DNA from: Sphingomonas gei
GTDB lineage: Bacteria; Pseudomonadota; Alphaproteobacteria; Sphingomonadales; Sphingomonadaceae
Assembly (NCBI RefSeq): GCF_004792685.1
Contig: NZ_SRXT01000005.1
Location: 372,001-436,000 of the forward strand
Direction: 5' to 3'
DNA length: 64,000 nt
The position numbers and the translations under genes are program-made. Below the pieces are notes generated by a model that made no database searches, was not told the origin of the DNA, and saw only the letters and a program-made list of their open reading frames with translations. Shown here in pieces: positions 8,151 to 16,157 of this stretch (within the stretch, counting starts at the first letter, position 1; each line of letters begins with the position of its first letter).

Positions 8151-9382
8151 GCGCGCTGACCTCAAGCGACGTGCTCCGGCCGGGGCCGACCGGGTTCAAG
8201 GCGCTGATCCAGCGGCTGGTGATGGCGCTGATGCCGAGCTTCTTCACGTTTTTGCGGCGCTGGAAGCCGGTGATGAAGCTGGGCAACAATTACCTCACGT
8301 CGCGCTACGACGATGTCCGCGAGGTGTTCGCCACCGATCCGGCGTTCGGGGTGATCTACAAGCCGCATCTCGACGTGATCATGGGCGGTCAGCCCTTCTT
8401 CCTCGGCATGGCCGACACCGACCAATATCGCCACGATACCGACGCGATGCGCAAGGTGGTGCGGCCCGAGGATTTGCCGGTGCTCGCGGTGCGCACCGAG
8501 GCGCTGGGCGAGGCGATCGTCGCCGGCGCGGGCGGGCGCATCGACGTGGTCGACACCCTGGTGCGGCGCGTGACCTTCACGATGCTCGGCGATTATCTGG
8601 GGGTGCCCGATCCGCCGGGCGGCGACCTGCGCGTGTGGGGGACGCGGCTGTTCGAATTCCAGTTCGTCGATCAGGGCAACGATCCCGCCTTGCGCAAGGA
8701 AGTCGACGAGATCGCGCCCGCGCTGCGGCTGCACATCCAGAACGAGATCGCGCGGCGGCGGATCGAGCCGGGCAAGGACGACATATTGTCGCGCTGCCTG
8801 GCGCTGCAGGCGCAGGGCGATGCCGCCTATACCGACGATTTCATCCGCACGTCGCTGATGGGGTTCATCGTCGGCGGGCCACCCCAGCCGCCGATGGTGG
8901 TACCGCAGGCGATGGAGCAATTGCTCCGGCGGCCCGAAGCGCTCGCCGAAGCGCGGGCGGCGGCGCGCGCCGATGACGACGAGCGCCTGCGCCGTTACGT
9001 GCTCGAGGCGATGCGTTTCGATCCGCTCGCCCCCGGACTGCCACGGGTGGCGCTGACCGACTGGACGCTGGGGACAGGCACGTCGCACGCAGCGACCATT
9101 CCCGCGGGCGCGCAAGTGCTCGCCGCCTTCGCCTCGGCGATGATGGATCCGCGCCGCGTCGCCAATCCGAGAGTGTTCGATCCGAACCGGCCGGCGAGCG
9201 ACTACATGCATTTCGGCTTCGGGCTGCACGAATGCTTCGGCCGGCACATCAACGCGGCAACGCTGCATCTGATGCTCAAGCCGCTGCTCAAGCAACCGAA
9301 CCTGCGCCGCGCGGCGGGGAAAGCGGGCAGGCTGAGCAAGAACGGTCCGTTCGCGGAGCGGCTGGTGGTGACCTACGGGTAA
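8147..9382 (+). CDS. Cytochrome P450 with atypical I-helix
   Basis: A 411-residue protein whose ATG overlaps the peroxidase stop (ATGA, 8147-8150). The haem-binding loop FGFGLHECFG places the cysteine ligand near residue 363, and EAMR (about residue 286) is the K-helix ExxR. The I-helix normally carries an acid-alcohol pair (A/G-G-x-D/E-T-T) that delivers protons to bound oxygen. Here it reads FIVGGPPQPPM (about residues 241-251), with no acid or threonine. P450s lacking this pair often use peroxides or rearrange hydroperoxides instead of activating O2. Together with the neighbouring peroxidase, that suggests peroxide-dependent chemistry. No ferredoxin gene is adjacent; the nearest is at 12113, outside the operon. 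Confidence 0.9.
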   Translation: MSALTSSDVLRPGPTGFKALIQRLVMALMPSFFTFLRRWKPVMKLGNNYLTSRYDDVREVFATDPAFGVIYKPHLDVIMGGQPFFLGMADTDQYRHDTDAMRKVVRPEDLPVLAVRTEALGEAIVAGAGGRIDVVDTLVRRVTFTMLGDYLGVPDPPGGDLRVWGTRLFEFQFVDQGNDPALRKEVDEIAPALRLHIQNEIARRRIEPGKDDILSRCLALQAQGDAAYTDDFIRTSLMGFIVGGPPQPPMVVPQAMEQLLRRPEALAEARAAARADDDERLRRYVLEAMRFDPLAPGLPRVALTDWTLGTGTSHAATIPAGAQVLAAFASAMMDPRRVANPRVFDPNRPASDYMHFGFGLHECFGRHINAATLHLMLKPLLKQPNLRRAAGKAGRLSKNGPFAERLVVTYG

Positions 9383-9391
9383 TGTCGCAGG

Positions 9392-9775
9392 TTAACGCCG
9401 TGGCGGGGGCGCTGGATAGCCGCCTTGGCGCTCGAGCATCCAGCCGGGATATTCGGGCGCCAGCTTGCTCGCTTCATCCAGCCGCGCCAGCTCATCGGCG
9501 GTAAACACCACATCGACCGCGCCTAGATTGTCGGCGAGCTGGTCGGGCAGCTTGGCGCCGACGATCATGCTCGACACGGCCGGCTGGTCGAGCAGCCAAT
9601 TCACGCAGCACGTCGATCACGGCATAGCCGTGGGCCCTGTCGACCGACGGGAAGTCGAAATCGGCGCGCCGGCCTTCGCCCTCGCCCTCGCCCTCGCGTG
9701 CATTTGCCCGACAGAAAGCGCCGGCGAGCGGGCTCCATCAGCCCGACGCCTTCGGACTGGATGAGCCTCTCGACG
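9392..9775 (-). pseudogene. Aldo/keto reductase relic (C-terminal half, frameshifted)
   Basis: Reading the minus strand in shifting frames gives consecutive pieces of one aldo/keto reductase: EGVGLM then FLSGKC (about 9700-9760), then ADFDFPSVDRAHGYAVIDV with LREL (about 9608-9665), then after another frame change NWLLDQPAVSSMIVGAKLPD and PEYPGWMLERQ up to a TAA at 9392-9394. The order and spacing match the family's C-terminal half. Between LREL and NWLLDQP the roughly ten residues that normally follow (HGVS...VAL) are missing, so there is both a deletion and frame disruption. The N-terminal half with the catalytic Tyr and Lys is absent. This is a decayed gene. The natural stop is kept, so decay probably began upstream. 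Confidence 0.8.
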
Positions 9776-9933
9776 TGATCAACCGCACCGAGGCGAAGCA
9801 GCGCAGCCATTTTCGAGTTCGAGAGTGCCGCCGTCACGCGCTACGAGCCGGGCGGCAAGTGGCAATCGGGCTCAGCGGCCGTTCTGACGACGGTGGGAAA
9901 AGGGGGGAGCGGCCGCTTCGCTGTGCGCAGACT

Positions 9934-9960
9934 GGCCGCCGTTCGCGGCGGCCTCCTTTT
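9934..9960 (+). terminator. Terminator-like hairpin upstream of the fructokinase gene
   Basis: Perfect 8-bp stem GGCCGCCG / CGGCGGCC closed by a TTCG tetraloop (9934-9953), followed by TCCTTTT. It faces the plus strand, but upstream on that strand there is only the antisense side of the aldo/keto reductase relic, so its transcript is unknown. Confidence 0.55.
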
Positions 9961-10003
9961 ATCACGGCTTTTCCCCCGCGGCCGGCTAGGCTAGCGGGGC
10001 GGG

Positions 10004-10897
10004 ATGCCTGTCACGCCAAACTTGATCGCCGGGCTCGAACTCGGTGGCACCAAATGCATCGCCTTGCTGGGGACCGGCCCGGCCGACATACGCGAACAGC
10101 GGACGATCGCGACCACCGATCCGGCGACGACCCTTGCCGAAATCGAGGCCGTGCTCGACGGCTGGAGCTTCGACGCGATCGGCGTTGCCAGCTTCGGCCC
10201 GCTCCAGCTTGACACCGGTGCACCGGATTATGGCGCGATCACCGCCACCACCAAGCCGGGCTGGAGCGGGACCGACCTCGTCCGCCGACTTGAGCGGCGC
10301 TACGCCAGGCCGATCGGCTTCCAGACCGACGTCAACGGCGCCGCACTCGCCGAGGCGCGCTGGGGTGCGGCGCAGGGTCTGGCGACGCACGCCTATCTGA
10401 CGATCGGCACGGGCGTCGGCGTCGGGTTGATCGCCGGCGGCCGCCCGGTGCAGGGCGTGGCGCATGGCGAGGCAGGGCATATGCGCGTGCCGCGCGCGGC
10501 GGGGGACAGCTATCCCGGCTGGTGCCGCTTCCATGGCGATTGCGTCGAGGGGCTGATTTCGGGACCCGCGCTTGCCGAGCGTTTCGGTCGTCCGGGCCGC
10601 GAACTGCCGGTGGACGGGCCAGAATGGGATCTGTTCGTCCACGATCTGGGCGGGCTGCTCCACAACCTCGTCACCGTCGCGGCGCCCGAAAGGATCGCGA
10701 TCGGCGGCGGCGTGATCGCGGCGCGCGGGCATCTGTTTCCGCGATTGCGCGCGCGGCTGGCCGAGAGTCTGGGCGGCTATGGTTCGCTTGCGGGCTATGC
10801 TGGCGAACTCGATCGCCGCCTGGGCCCGCCAGGGCTCGGGGCGATGGCCGGTCCGCTCGGTGCATTGGCGGTGGGCATGGACGCGCGCAACGGCTGA
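10004..10897 (+). CDS. ROK family fructokinase
   Basis: A 297-residue kinase starting at ATG 10004. It begins with the ATP phosphate loop LIAGLELGGTKC, has the catalytic DVNGAALAEARWG stretch, GTGVGVGLI, the sugar-binding GEAGHMRV (ExGH) motif, and the zinc-binding module WCRFHGDCVEGL. The FHGDC form of this zinc module is typical of bacterial ROK fructokinases rather than glucokinases, so fructose 6-phosphate formation from ATP and fructose (or mannose) is the likely reaction, in the cytoplasm. Length is normal for the family. It is flanked by a relic gene and a small membrane protein, with no sugar operon around it. Fructose versus mannose preference cannot be told. Confidence 0.88.
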   Translation: MPVTPNLIAGLELGGTKCIALLGTGPADIREQRTIATTDPATTLAEIEAVLDGWSFDAIGVASFGPLQLDTGAPDYGAITATTKPGWSGTDLVRRLERRYARPIGFQTDVNGAALAEARWGAAQGLATHAYLTIGTGVGVGLIAGGRPVQGVAHGEAGHMRVPRAAGDSYPGWCRFHGDCVEGLISGPALAERFGRPGRELPVDGPEWDLFVHDLGGLLHNLVTVAAPERIAIGGGVIAARGHLFPRLRARLAESLGGYGSLAGYAGELDRRLGPPGLGAMAGPLGALAVGMDARNG

Positions 10898-11013
10898 AAG
10901 CGGCCGAGGGTGTCAGGGTCGCGGGTTGATCTTCCTCACGAGATCCTCACGCTTTCCGCATCTCGCCTGCATTTCATGCCTGTAGGCAGTCGCCATCTGG
11001 AGGAGACGGATCG

Positions 11014-11391
11014 ATGGCCAGTGGAAACTGGAGCTACCGGGCGGGCGCCGCGCTGGCGCTTTTCAACGCGCTTGTGATCGGTTGGATGAATCTCGCAGTC
11101 GGCATCGCGGGAGATGAGGACAATCCGGTCAATCTGAGCTTTTTCATGCTGGTCGTCGTCGCCGCGGTGGGTGCCTTTGCCGCCCAATCCAGCCCTCGCG
11201 GCCTCGCCCGGACCATGTTCAGCGTCGCCGCGATTCAGCTCATGCTCGGCGCCATCGTGGCGACGGGACCGGTTGCCGCGCTGGAGCCGCAGGGAGCAGC
11301 GGGGCTTTTCGCTTTGAACGGATTTTTCGCGCTGTCGTGGCTCGCTTCGGGCGCGCTCTTCGTCAGGGCGGAGCGCGCGCCTGTGGCCTGA
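11014..11391 (+). CDS. Small membrane protein of unknown function
   Basis: A 125-residue protein beginning at ATG 11014 with a good ribosome site (GGAGGAGACGG) upstream. It has four hydrophobic segments: ALALFNALVIGWMNLAVGI, LSFFMLVVVAAVGAFAA, FSVAAIQLMLGAIVAT and LFALNGFFALSWLASGALF, separated by short loops, one acidic (GDEDNPVN). I do not recognise a family. The composition matches surrounding genes. It stands alone between the fructokinase and the convergent alkA gene, so context says little. Confidence 0.7.
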   Translation: MASGNWSYRAGAALALFNALVIGWMNLAVGIAGDEDNPVNLSFFMLVVVAAVGAFAAQSSPRGLARTMFSVAAIQLMLGAIVATGPVAALEPQGAAGLFALNGFFALSWLASGALFVRAERAPVA

Positions 11392-11425
11392 GGGCTGGCC
11401 AAGCCGGTTCCCGGCCCCGGACTGC

Positions 11426-12049
11426 TCAGATCACATCCATGTCGATCTTGTAATGGTGCCAGGCGAAGATCGCCGCCGCACCGCGATAGGGGCGCCACGG
11501 CAGCGACCATTCCCGCAGCATCTTCTCCGACGGCCGCTCGGCATGGCCGAGGATGCGGCCGATCTCGATCTGCACCGCCAGGTCGCCTGCCGGCCAGATG
11601 TCGGGACGGCCCTCGGCGAACAGCAGATAGATCTCGGCCGACCAGCGGCCGATGCCCTTGATATGGGTGAGCGCGGCGATCGCTTCCTCGTCGTCCGCCG
11701 GCAGATGGGCAAGATCGAGCCGGCCGCTGGTCACTTCTTCGGCGAGGCTGCGGGCATAGCTGACTTTCTGGCGCGAGAGGCCGGCGCCGCGCAGGGTCTC
11801 GTCCGATGCGCGCGCGACCGTGCCGGGATCGGTGAGGTCGCCCAATGCCGCCGCGAGCTTGTTCCAGATCGATTGTGCGGCCGCGACGCTCACTTGCTGG
11901 CCAATGATCGTGCGCAGCAACGTCTCGTATCCCCGGTCGCGCAGCCGCGGCGCCGGATAGCCGGCGCGGGCCAGCGCTACGGCGAAGGCGGGCTCGATCC
12001 TGACGAGCGCGTCGATCGACGCTTTCAACTCGGTTTCGCTAAGGCCCAT
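11426..12049 (-). CDS. alkA: DNA-3-methyladenine glycosylase II (AlkA-type)
   Basis: A 207-residue HhH-GPD glycosylase; the ATG at 12049 begins MGLSETELKASIDAL. The helix-hairpin-helix is LTHIKGIGRWSAEI (residues 127-140) and the catalytic aspartate lies in PAGDLAVQ (Asp156). TIIGQQVSVAAAQ (residues 47-59) is another conserved stretch of this family. It excises alkylated purines such as 3-methyladenine as the first step of base excision repair. It lacks the N-terminal domain of the 282-residue E. coli AlkA and is the short form common in Alphaproteobacteria. No iron-sulfur cysteines are seen, excluding Nth/MutY. It is divergent from the ferredoxin gene. Confidence 0.9.
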   Translation of the reverse strand: MGLSETELKASIDALVRIEPAFAVALARAGYPAPRLRDRGYETLLRTIIGQQVSVAAAQSIWNKLAAALGDLTDPGTVARASDETLRGAGLSRQKVSYARSLAEEVTSGRLDLAHLPADDEEAIAALTHIKGIGRWSAEIYLLFAEGRPDIWPAGDLAVQIEIGRILGHAERPSEKMLREWSLPWRPYRGAAAIFAWHHYKIDMDVI

Positions 12050-12112
12050 GGCCGCTATCCTTGAATCGAGGGGGCTTCGGCGGCATGGGAAAGGCCGACC
12101 AAGGAGAATTGC

Positions 12113-12430
12113 ATGCCCAAGCTTATCGTCGTCACCAGGGAAGGGGAAGAACGCGAAGTCATGGGCGATGCGGGCCTCAGCGTGATGGAAGTGATCCGCG
12201 ACAACGGCTTCGACGAATTGCTCGCGATTTGCGGCGGCTGCTGCAGTTGTGCGACCTGCCACGTCCATGTCGATCCGGAATTTGCGGCCAAACTGCCGCC
12301 GATGAGCGAAGACGAGAATGATCTGCTCGACAGCTCGCCGGACCGCGACGCGCGCTCTCGGCTGTCGTGCCAGATGCAGTTCACCAACGCGCTGGACGGG
12401 CTGCGCGTTACGATCGCTGCTGAGGATTGA
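12113..12430 (+). CDS. 2Fe-2S ferredoxin, adrenodoxin type
   Basis: A 105-residue protein with cysteines at 40, 46, 49 and 86 in the pattern C-x5-C-x2-C...C (CGGCCSCATC and LSCQM), which binds one 2Fe-2S cluster. It is preceded by AAGGAG at a good distance from ATG 12113. Ferredoxins of this adrenodoxin/putidaredoxin group pass electrons to P450s or to Fe-S assembly. The P450 at 8147 is about 3 kb upstream but not in the same operon, and its I-helix argues against needing this partner. An extra cysteine (43/44) within the cluster loop is notable. Partner unknown. Confidence 0.9.
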   Translation: MPKLIVVTREGEEREVMGDAGLSVMEVIRDNGFDELLAICGGCCSCATCHVHVDPEFAAKLPPMSEDENDLLDSSPDRDARSRLSCQMQFTNALDGLRVTIAAED

Positions 12431-12440
12431 GCCCTTTGTC

Positions 12441-12556
12441 CCCTCTCCCGTCGGGAGAGGGTCGCGCAGACTAGGGCCCGCTTCTTCAGCGGGCCCTAGT
12501 CGGAGCTGGGTGAGGGGGCGCCCTATCGATAGCGGGAAACCCTCACCTAGCTTCGC
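12441..12556. repeat. Palindromic intergenic repeat between ferredoxin and rlmB
   Basis: Three consecutive inverted repeats: CCCTCTCCCG/CGGGAGAGGG (12442-12462), a perfect 13-bp stem ACTAGGGCCCGCT/AGCGGGCCCTAGT with a TCTTC loop (12470-12500), and GGTGAGGG/CCCTCACC (about 12509-12547). It lies between two convergent genes and could end both transcripts. The style matches other intergenic palindromes in this window. Confidence 0.7.
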
Positions 12557-12577
12557 TAGGCGACGAGGCGCACTCGC

Positions 12578-13330
12578 TTACCCCCGCGCTGCAATCGCAT
12601 AGAGTGCTACCGCCGCCGCGTTCGACACGTTGAGGCTCTCGACCTTGTCCGAGATCGGCAGCCGGGCGAGCTGGTCGCAATGCGATTCGGTGTTCTGGCG
12701 CATGCCTTCGCCTTCGGCGCCGAGCACCAGGGCGATGCGGCCCTGGCCCATCACTTCGCCGAGCGTGCCCTCGGCGTGGCCGGTGAGGCCGACTCGCCAG
12801 AAGCCCGCTTCGGCGATTTCCTCGAGCGCGCGGGCGAGGTTGACTACGCGGACCCACGGCACCGTCTCGAGCGTGCCCGACGCCGCCCGCGCGAGCGCGC
12901 CCGATTCGGGCGGGGCGTGGCGGTCCTGGGTGACGATGCCAAGCGCGTCGAACGCTGCAGCCGAACGCAACACCGCGCCGACATTGTGCGGATCGGTAAC
13001 CTGATCGAGCACCACCAGCGGCCGCTGGTCGCCCTCTTCCTTGCCCTGGGCAAGCAGGTCTCCCAGCCAGATTTCCTCGAGCGGGTCGACTTCGGCAACG
13101 AGGCCCTGGTGCGGCGCATCGCCGGGGACGAGCCGGCCGAGATCGGCGGCATCGGCAAAGGTGATCGGGATCGTCGAGGGAATGTCGAGCTCCGCCAGCG
13201 CCTCGCGCGTCCCCCAGATTTTGCGAACCGTCCGCTCGGGGTTGGCGAGCGCCGCCAATACCGCGTGCCGCCCATAAAAGCGCGGCCGCGACGTTGGTGC
13301 CTTGCTCGGGCGGTGTCCTTTGCGTGCCAT
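12578..13330 (-). CDS. rlmB: 23S rRNA (guanosine-2'-O-)-methyltransferase RlmB (TrmH/SpoU family)
   Basis: A 250-residue SPOUT methyltransferase. An N-terminal RNA-binding SpoU-sub domain (YGRHAVLAALANPERTV) is followed by the three knot motifs: DQVTDPHNVGAVLRSA (motif 1), LVLGAEGEGMRQ (motif 2) and LPISDKVESLNVSNAAAVAL (motif 3, binding S-adenosylmethionine). It methylates the 2'-O of G2251 in the peptidyl-transferase P-loop in E. coli. Its ATG shares one base with the stop of the upstream M28 peptidase (TGATG at 13328-13332), so the two are probably co-transcribed. The first residues are basic, as is usual. The exact guanosine target is by homology only. Confidence 0.92.
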   Translation of the reverse strand: MARKGHRPSKAPTSRPRFYGRHAVLAALANPERTVRKIWGTREALAELDIPSTIPITFADAADLGRLVPGDAPHQGLVAEVDPLEEIWLGDLLAQGKEEGDQRPLVVLDQVTDPHNVGAVLRSAAAFDALGIVTQDRHAPPESGALARAASGTLETVPWVRVVNLARALEEIAEAGFWRVGLTGHAEGTLGEVMGQGRIALVLGAEGEGMRQNTESHCDQLARLPISDKVESLNVSNAAAVALYAIAARG

Positions 13331-14943
13331 CAGTCGAGATCATCCGGATTGGGGTAAGCGAACGGATCGGTGACGTTCGGCTCGGTGGGGAAGGGCATGC
13401 GCGGCAAGGGCTTGTCGGCATTGGCGGCGTTGAGCAGGAAGTTCGCGAGGATCACCGCACCCTGGCGCATGTCGGCGGCCTTGATGTGATCGAAGGTGTC
13501 GATGCTGCTATGGTGCAGCCGGCTGCCATAGTCGAGCGGGTCCTGGATGAACTGGAACGCCGGTATGCCTACTGCCGAGAAAAAGACGTGATCGGTGCCG
13601 CCGGTGGTGCGGATCGCTACGGTGCTCGCGCCCATTGCATTGAACGGCGCGAACCAGTCGCGGAAGATCGGCACCACGGCGCCGTTGTTCTCGGCATAGA
13701 TGCCGCGGACCTTGCCCGAGCCGTTGTCGAGATTGAAATAAGCGGCAAGCTGGCCGTAGCCGGGCTGACGCGTGATCGGCCAGCGATTGGCCCAGCCATA
13801 GAAGCGCGCGAGCCCGGTCGCGGGGCTGCCCGGCTTGCGTGCGCGGGTGGCGATATGCTGCTCGACATAGGCCATCGAGCCGAGCAGGCCCTGCTCCTCG
13901 CCCGCCCAGAGCGCGAAGCGGATCGTGCGCTTGGGCTTGACCCCCATCGCCTGGAGGATGCGCGCGGCTTCCATCACCATCGCGACGCCGGCGCCATTGT
14001 CGACCGCACCGTCGCCGGCGAACCAGCTGTCGAGATGCGCGCCGGCCATCACATAGGCGCCCGAAGGATCGCTGCCGGGAATGTCGGCGAGGATGTTGTA
14101 GGCCTTGGTGTCGGTGTCGACGAAATGGACGAGGTTCTCGAGCTCGACCACCGGCGCCGGGCCCTGCTTGGCGAGCCGTGCGAGGCGGCGATAATCCTCG
14201 GCGGCGATCTCTACCCCGGGAACTTGCTGGCTCTCGCCTACGCCGAACAGATAGCCGGTACCGCCGACCAGTTTGCCGTCGCGCGGCGACATCGTCGCAT
14301 AAGCGACCGCGCCCTCGGCCTTGAGGAAAGCGTCGAGCTTGCTCGAATAATCGAGCCGCTTCATCCGCCGGTCGCTCGCCTCGGGATCGTATTTGGGCGG
14401 GTCGTAGACGTCGAGCTTGGCGAGATCGTCGCCGCTATAGCGGCGGAACGCCGGGTCGCCTGGCTCGGAGCCGTCATTGGGCAAAGTGACCAATACGATC
14501 TTGCCGGCGAGCTGGCCGCGATAGCGCGCGAAATGGCGCTCCTCGCTCATCGGCGCGACGATCGCCGGCGCGCTGATCTTGCCCGGTGTCGCCGGCGTCC
14601 AGGCGATCGGGATCGCGGTGAGCGCGATCGGGCGCGGGCTGATCATGCGCGCGCTCGACCGCTCGATCCACCAGCCGCGGCCGAAATCGAAGCCCTCCTT
14701 GTGGACGTTCTTCAGTCCCCAGTCGCGGAACCGGGACGCAGTCCAGTCCTCGGCGGCGCGCATGCCGGGCGAATTGGTCAGGCGCGGGCCGATATGGTCG
14801 GTCAGATGCTGCACGGTCAGCATCACTTGCGAACGATTAATGCCTTCATCGAGGATCCGCCCGGTTTCGGCACGGTCGACCGATTGGGCACCGAGCGGTG
14901 CGGCGAGAAGGATGATAGCGGCAAGTGCGGCGGCGTTGCGCAT
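13330..14943 (-). CDS. Secreted M28 family zinc aminopeptidase
   Basis: A 537-residue protein with a clear signal peptide (MRNAAALAAIILLAAPLGAQ, cleaved near residue 20). Zinc and catalytic residues follow the M28 order: AHLDSW (His), VDNGAGVAM (bridging Asp), WAGEEQGLLGS (catalytic Glu and zinc Glu), YFNLDNGSGK (Asp) and YGSRLHHSSIDTFDHI (His). Residues around 150-230 look like an inserted PA domain. It is probably a periplasmic or exported aminopeptidase or carboxypeptidase that degrades peptides. It is coupled to rlmB downstream by a one-base overlap. Cleavage preference unknown. Confidence 0.9.
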   Translation of the reverse strand: MRNAAALAAIILLAAPLGAQSVDRAETGRILDEGINRSQVMLTVQHLTDHIGPRLTNSPGMRAAEDWTASRFRDWGLKNVHKEGFDFGRGWWIERSSARMISPRPIALTAIPIAWTPATPGKISAPAIVAPMSEERHFARYRGQLAGKIVLVTLPNDGSEPGDPAFRRYSGDDLAKLDVYDPPKYDPEASDRRMKRLDYSSKLDAFLKAEGAVAYATMSPRDGKLVGGTGYLFGVGESQQVPGVEIAAEDYRRLARLAKQGPAPVVELENLVHFVDTDTKAYNILADIPGSDPSGAYVMAGAHLDSWFAGDGAVDNGAGVAMVMEAARILQAMGVKPKRTIRFALWAGEEQGLLGSMAYVEQHIATRARKPGSPATGLARFYGWANRWPITRQPGYGQLAAYFNLDNGSGKVRGIYAENNGAVVPIFRDWFAPFNAMGASTVAIRTTGGTDHVFFSAVGIPAFQFIQDPLDYGSRLHHSSIDTFDHIKAADMRQGAVILANFLLNAANADKPLPRMPFPTEPNVTDPFAYPNPDDLD

Positions 14944-15063
14944 GAGGCTCCTGCGAGACTGGAGGGATGCACGCGACGCTATGCGGCGGCGGGCCTGCGC
15001 GCAAGGCGTTGACACGCGGGGGTCGCTTCGGCATTGGACCGCCCTCGCTTCTGGCGGCACCAT

Positions 15064-15150
15064 GGACAGGTGGCCGAGTGGTTAAAGGCAGCAGACTGTA
15101 AATCTGCCCGGGTTTCCCGTACGCTGGTTCGAATCCAGCCCTGTCCACCA
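15064..15150 (+). tRNA. tRNA-Tyr (anticodon GTA)
   Basis: 87-base tRNA with encoded CCA. The acceptor stem is GGACAGG/CCTGTCC, anticodon GTA at 15098-15100, a long class II variable arm (CCCGGGTTTCCCGTAC) and TTCGAATCC in the T-loop. The class II arm with GTA identifies tyrosine. Confidence 0.97.
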
Positions 15151-15279
15151 TCGCCGCAAATCGCGGCAGTTCCCTAGATTAGGATGTTCGGCGCTCGACG
15201 CTGAGTGGCGGAGCTGGCGGCCGGCTGCTTGCCTGGCCATGGCGCGTTCGCGCCGCTCGATAGGATCGTAAAACGAGGG

Positions 15280-15304
15280 ACGCGGCCGGCGAGTGCCGAC
15301 CGCG
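15280..15304 (-). terminator. Terminator of the porin-like gene
   Basis: On the minus strand, CGCGGTCGGC-ACTC-GCCGGCCGCG (one mismatch) is followed by TCCCTCGTTTTAC. It lies 11 bases after the stop of the gene at 15315-15920. Confidence 0.55.
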
Positions 15305-15314
15305 CCGTATCTCA

Positions 15315-15920
15315 TCAGAAGTGGGCGATGATGCCCGCGACCGGCTGGAAGCTGTTGAAGTCGCCGAAGCTGTTCATCTCGAGGCGGAAGCGGATGCCCG
15401 AACGGCTGGTGATGCCGCCGAGACCGATGTCCTTCGGTCCGACTTCGACGCCGAGGCCGGCGGTGATGTCGTGGAAGTCGCGGCTGTCATTGCCGAGCGC
15501 GTCGAAATTGACCCACTGGTAGCCGGCCTTGCCGTAGATCAGGCCGCTGTCGCCGATGCGGAAGCCCGCGCGTCCGGCGACGCCATATTCCCAGTCGATC
15601 GCGCCTTTGATGCCCTTGGTGGCATTGCCTTCGACGCCGACGAACACCGGGCCGAGCGGCACGTTGACGCCGACGACGCCCTGGACGATCCCGCCGTCGA
15701 AATCGCGGCCGCCGGGCGCTGCGGGGATGCCCGCCACCGGGTGCGAATCGTCGAACTGCTCGTAGCCGCCCATGATGCCGAAATACGGCTCGATGCCGAA
15801 GCCGGGCGAGCCATCGGGCGCTTCACCGGCAGCGACGTTCGCGTCTGAGGCAGTGTCCTGCGCGAAAGCGACAGTCGGGAGAGCCGCGGCGAGCGCCGCG
15901 GCGGTGATGAGAATACGCAT
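15315..15920 (-). CDS. Outer-membrane beta-barrel protein (Opa/OmpA-like porin family)
   Basis: A 201-residue exported protein: signal peptide MRILITAAALAAALPTVAFA with cleavage before QD, then alternating beta strands such as PYFGIMGGYEQFDD, GIVQGVVGVNVPLGPVFVG and SGLIYGKAGYQWVNF, ending in phenylalanine (FQPVAGIIAHF), as outer-membrane barrels do. The length suggests an eight-stranded barrel. The ATG at 15920 has GAGG upstream. It is divergent from the YihY gene and followed by a terminator-like hairpin. No channel function can be claimed; adhesion or membrane stability are other possibilities. Confidence 0.82.
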   Translation of the reverse strand: MRILITAAALAAALPTVAFAQDTASDANVAAGEAPDGSPGFGIEPYFGIMGGYEQFDDSHPVAGIPAAPGGRDFDGGIVQGVVGVNVPLGPVFVGVEGNATKGIKGAIDWEYGVAGRAGFRIGDSGLIYGKAGYQWVNFDALGNDSRDFHDITAGLGVEVGPKDIGLGGITSRSGIRFRLEMNSFGDFNSFQPVAGIIAHF

Positions 15921-16157
15921 TTTTAGGAAAACCTCGTGACGCTGTTTGTTACGCCCGATGCCGCCCGGATACTCTGGGCACTCGGCATCGGTCCGTGCAG
16001 AAGAGACGAGCGCCGCATTTTGTTGCACTGCAATGCGATCCGCACGGATTTGCCGACGCGACCGTGACATTAATGTGACACGGGCGCCAATAGCGGCGGG
16101 CCGGAACGCGGTAGCGTGCCAAACGCTTGAGTCGCGGGCGAAAAACAGGTGGCAGCG

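Noticed and set aside
12113..12430. Ferredoxin at 12113 as the dedicated partner of the P450 at 8147
   Set aside because: The two are separated by several unrelated genes and terminator-like structures, and the P450 lacks the acid-alcohol pair of O2-using enzymes; partnership is possible but not supported.
13294..15012. Plus-strand frame opposite the M28 peptidase
   Set aside because: The minus strand has a signal peptide and all zinc ligands; the plus-strand frame has none of these.
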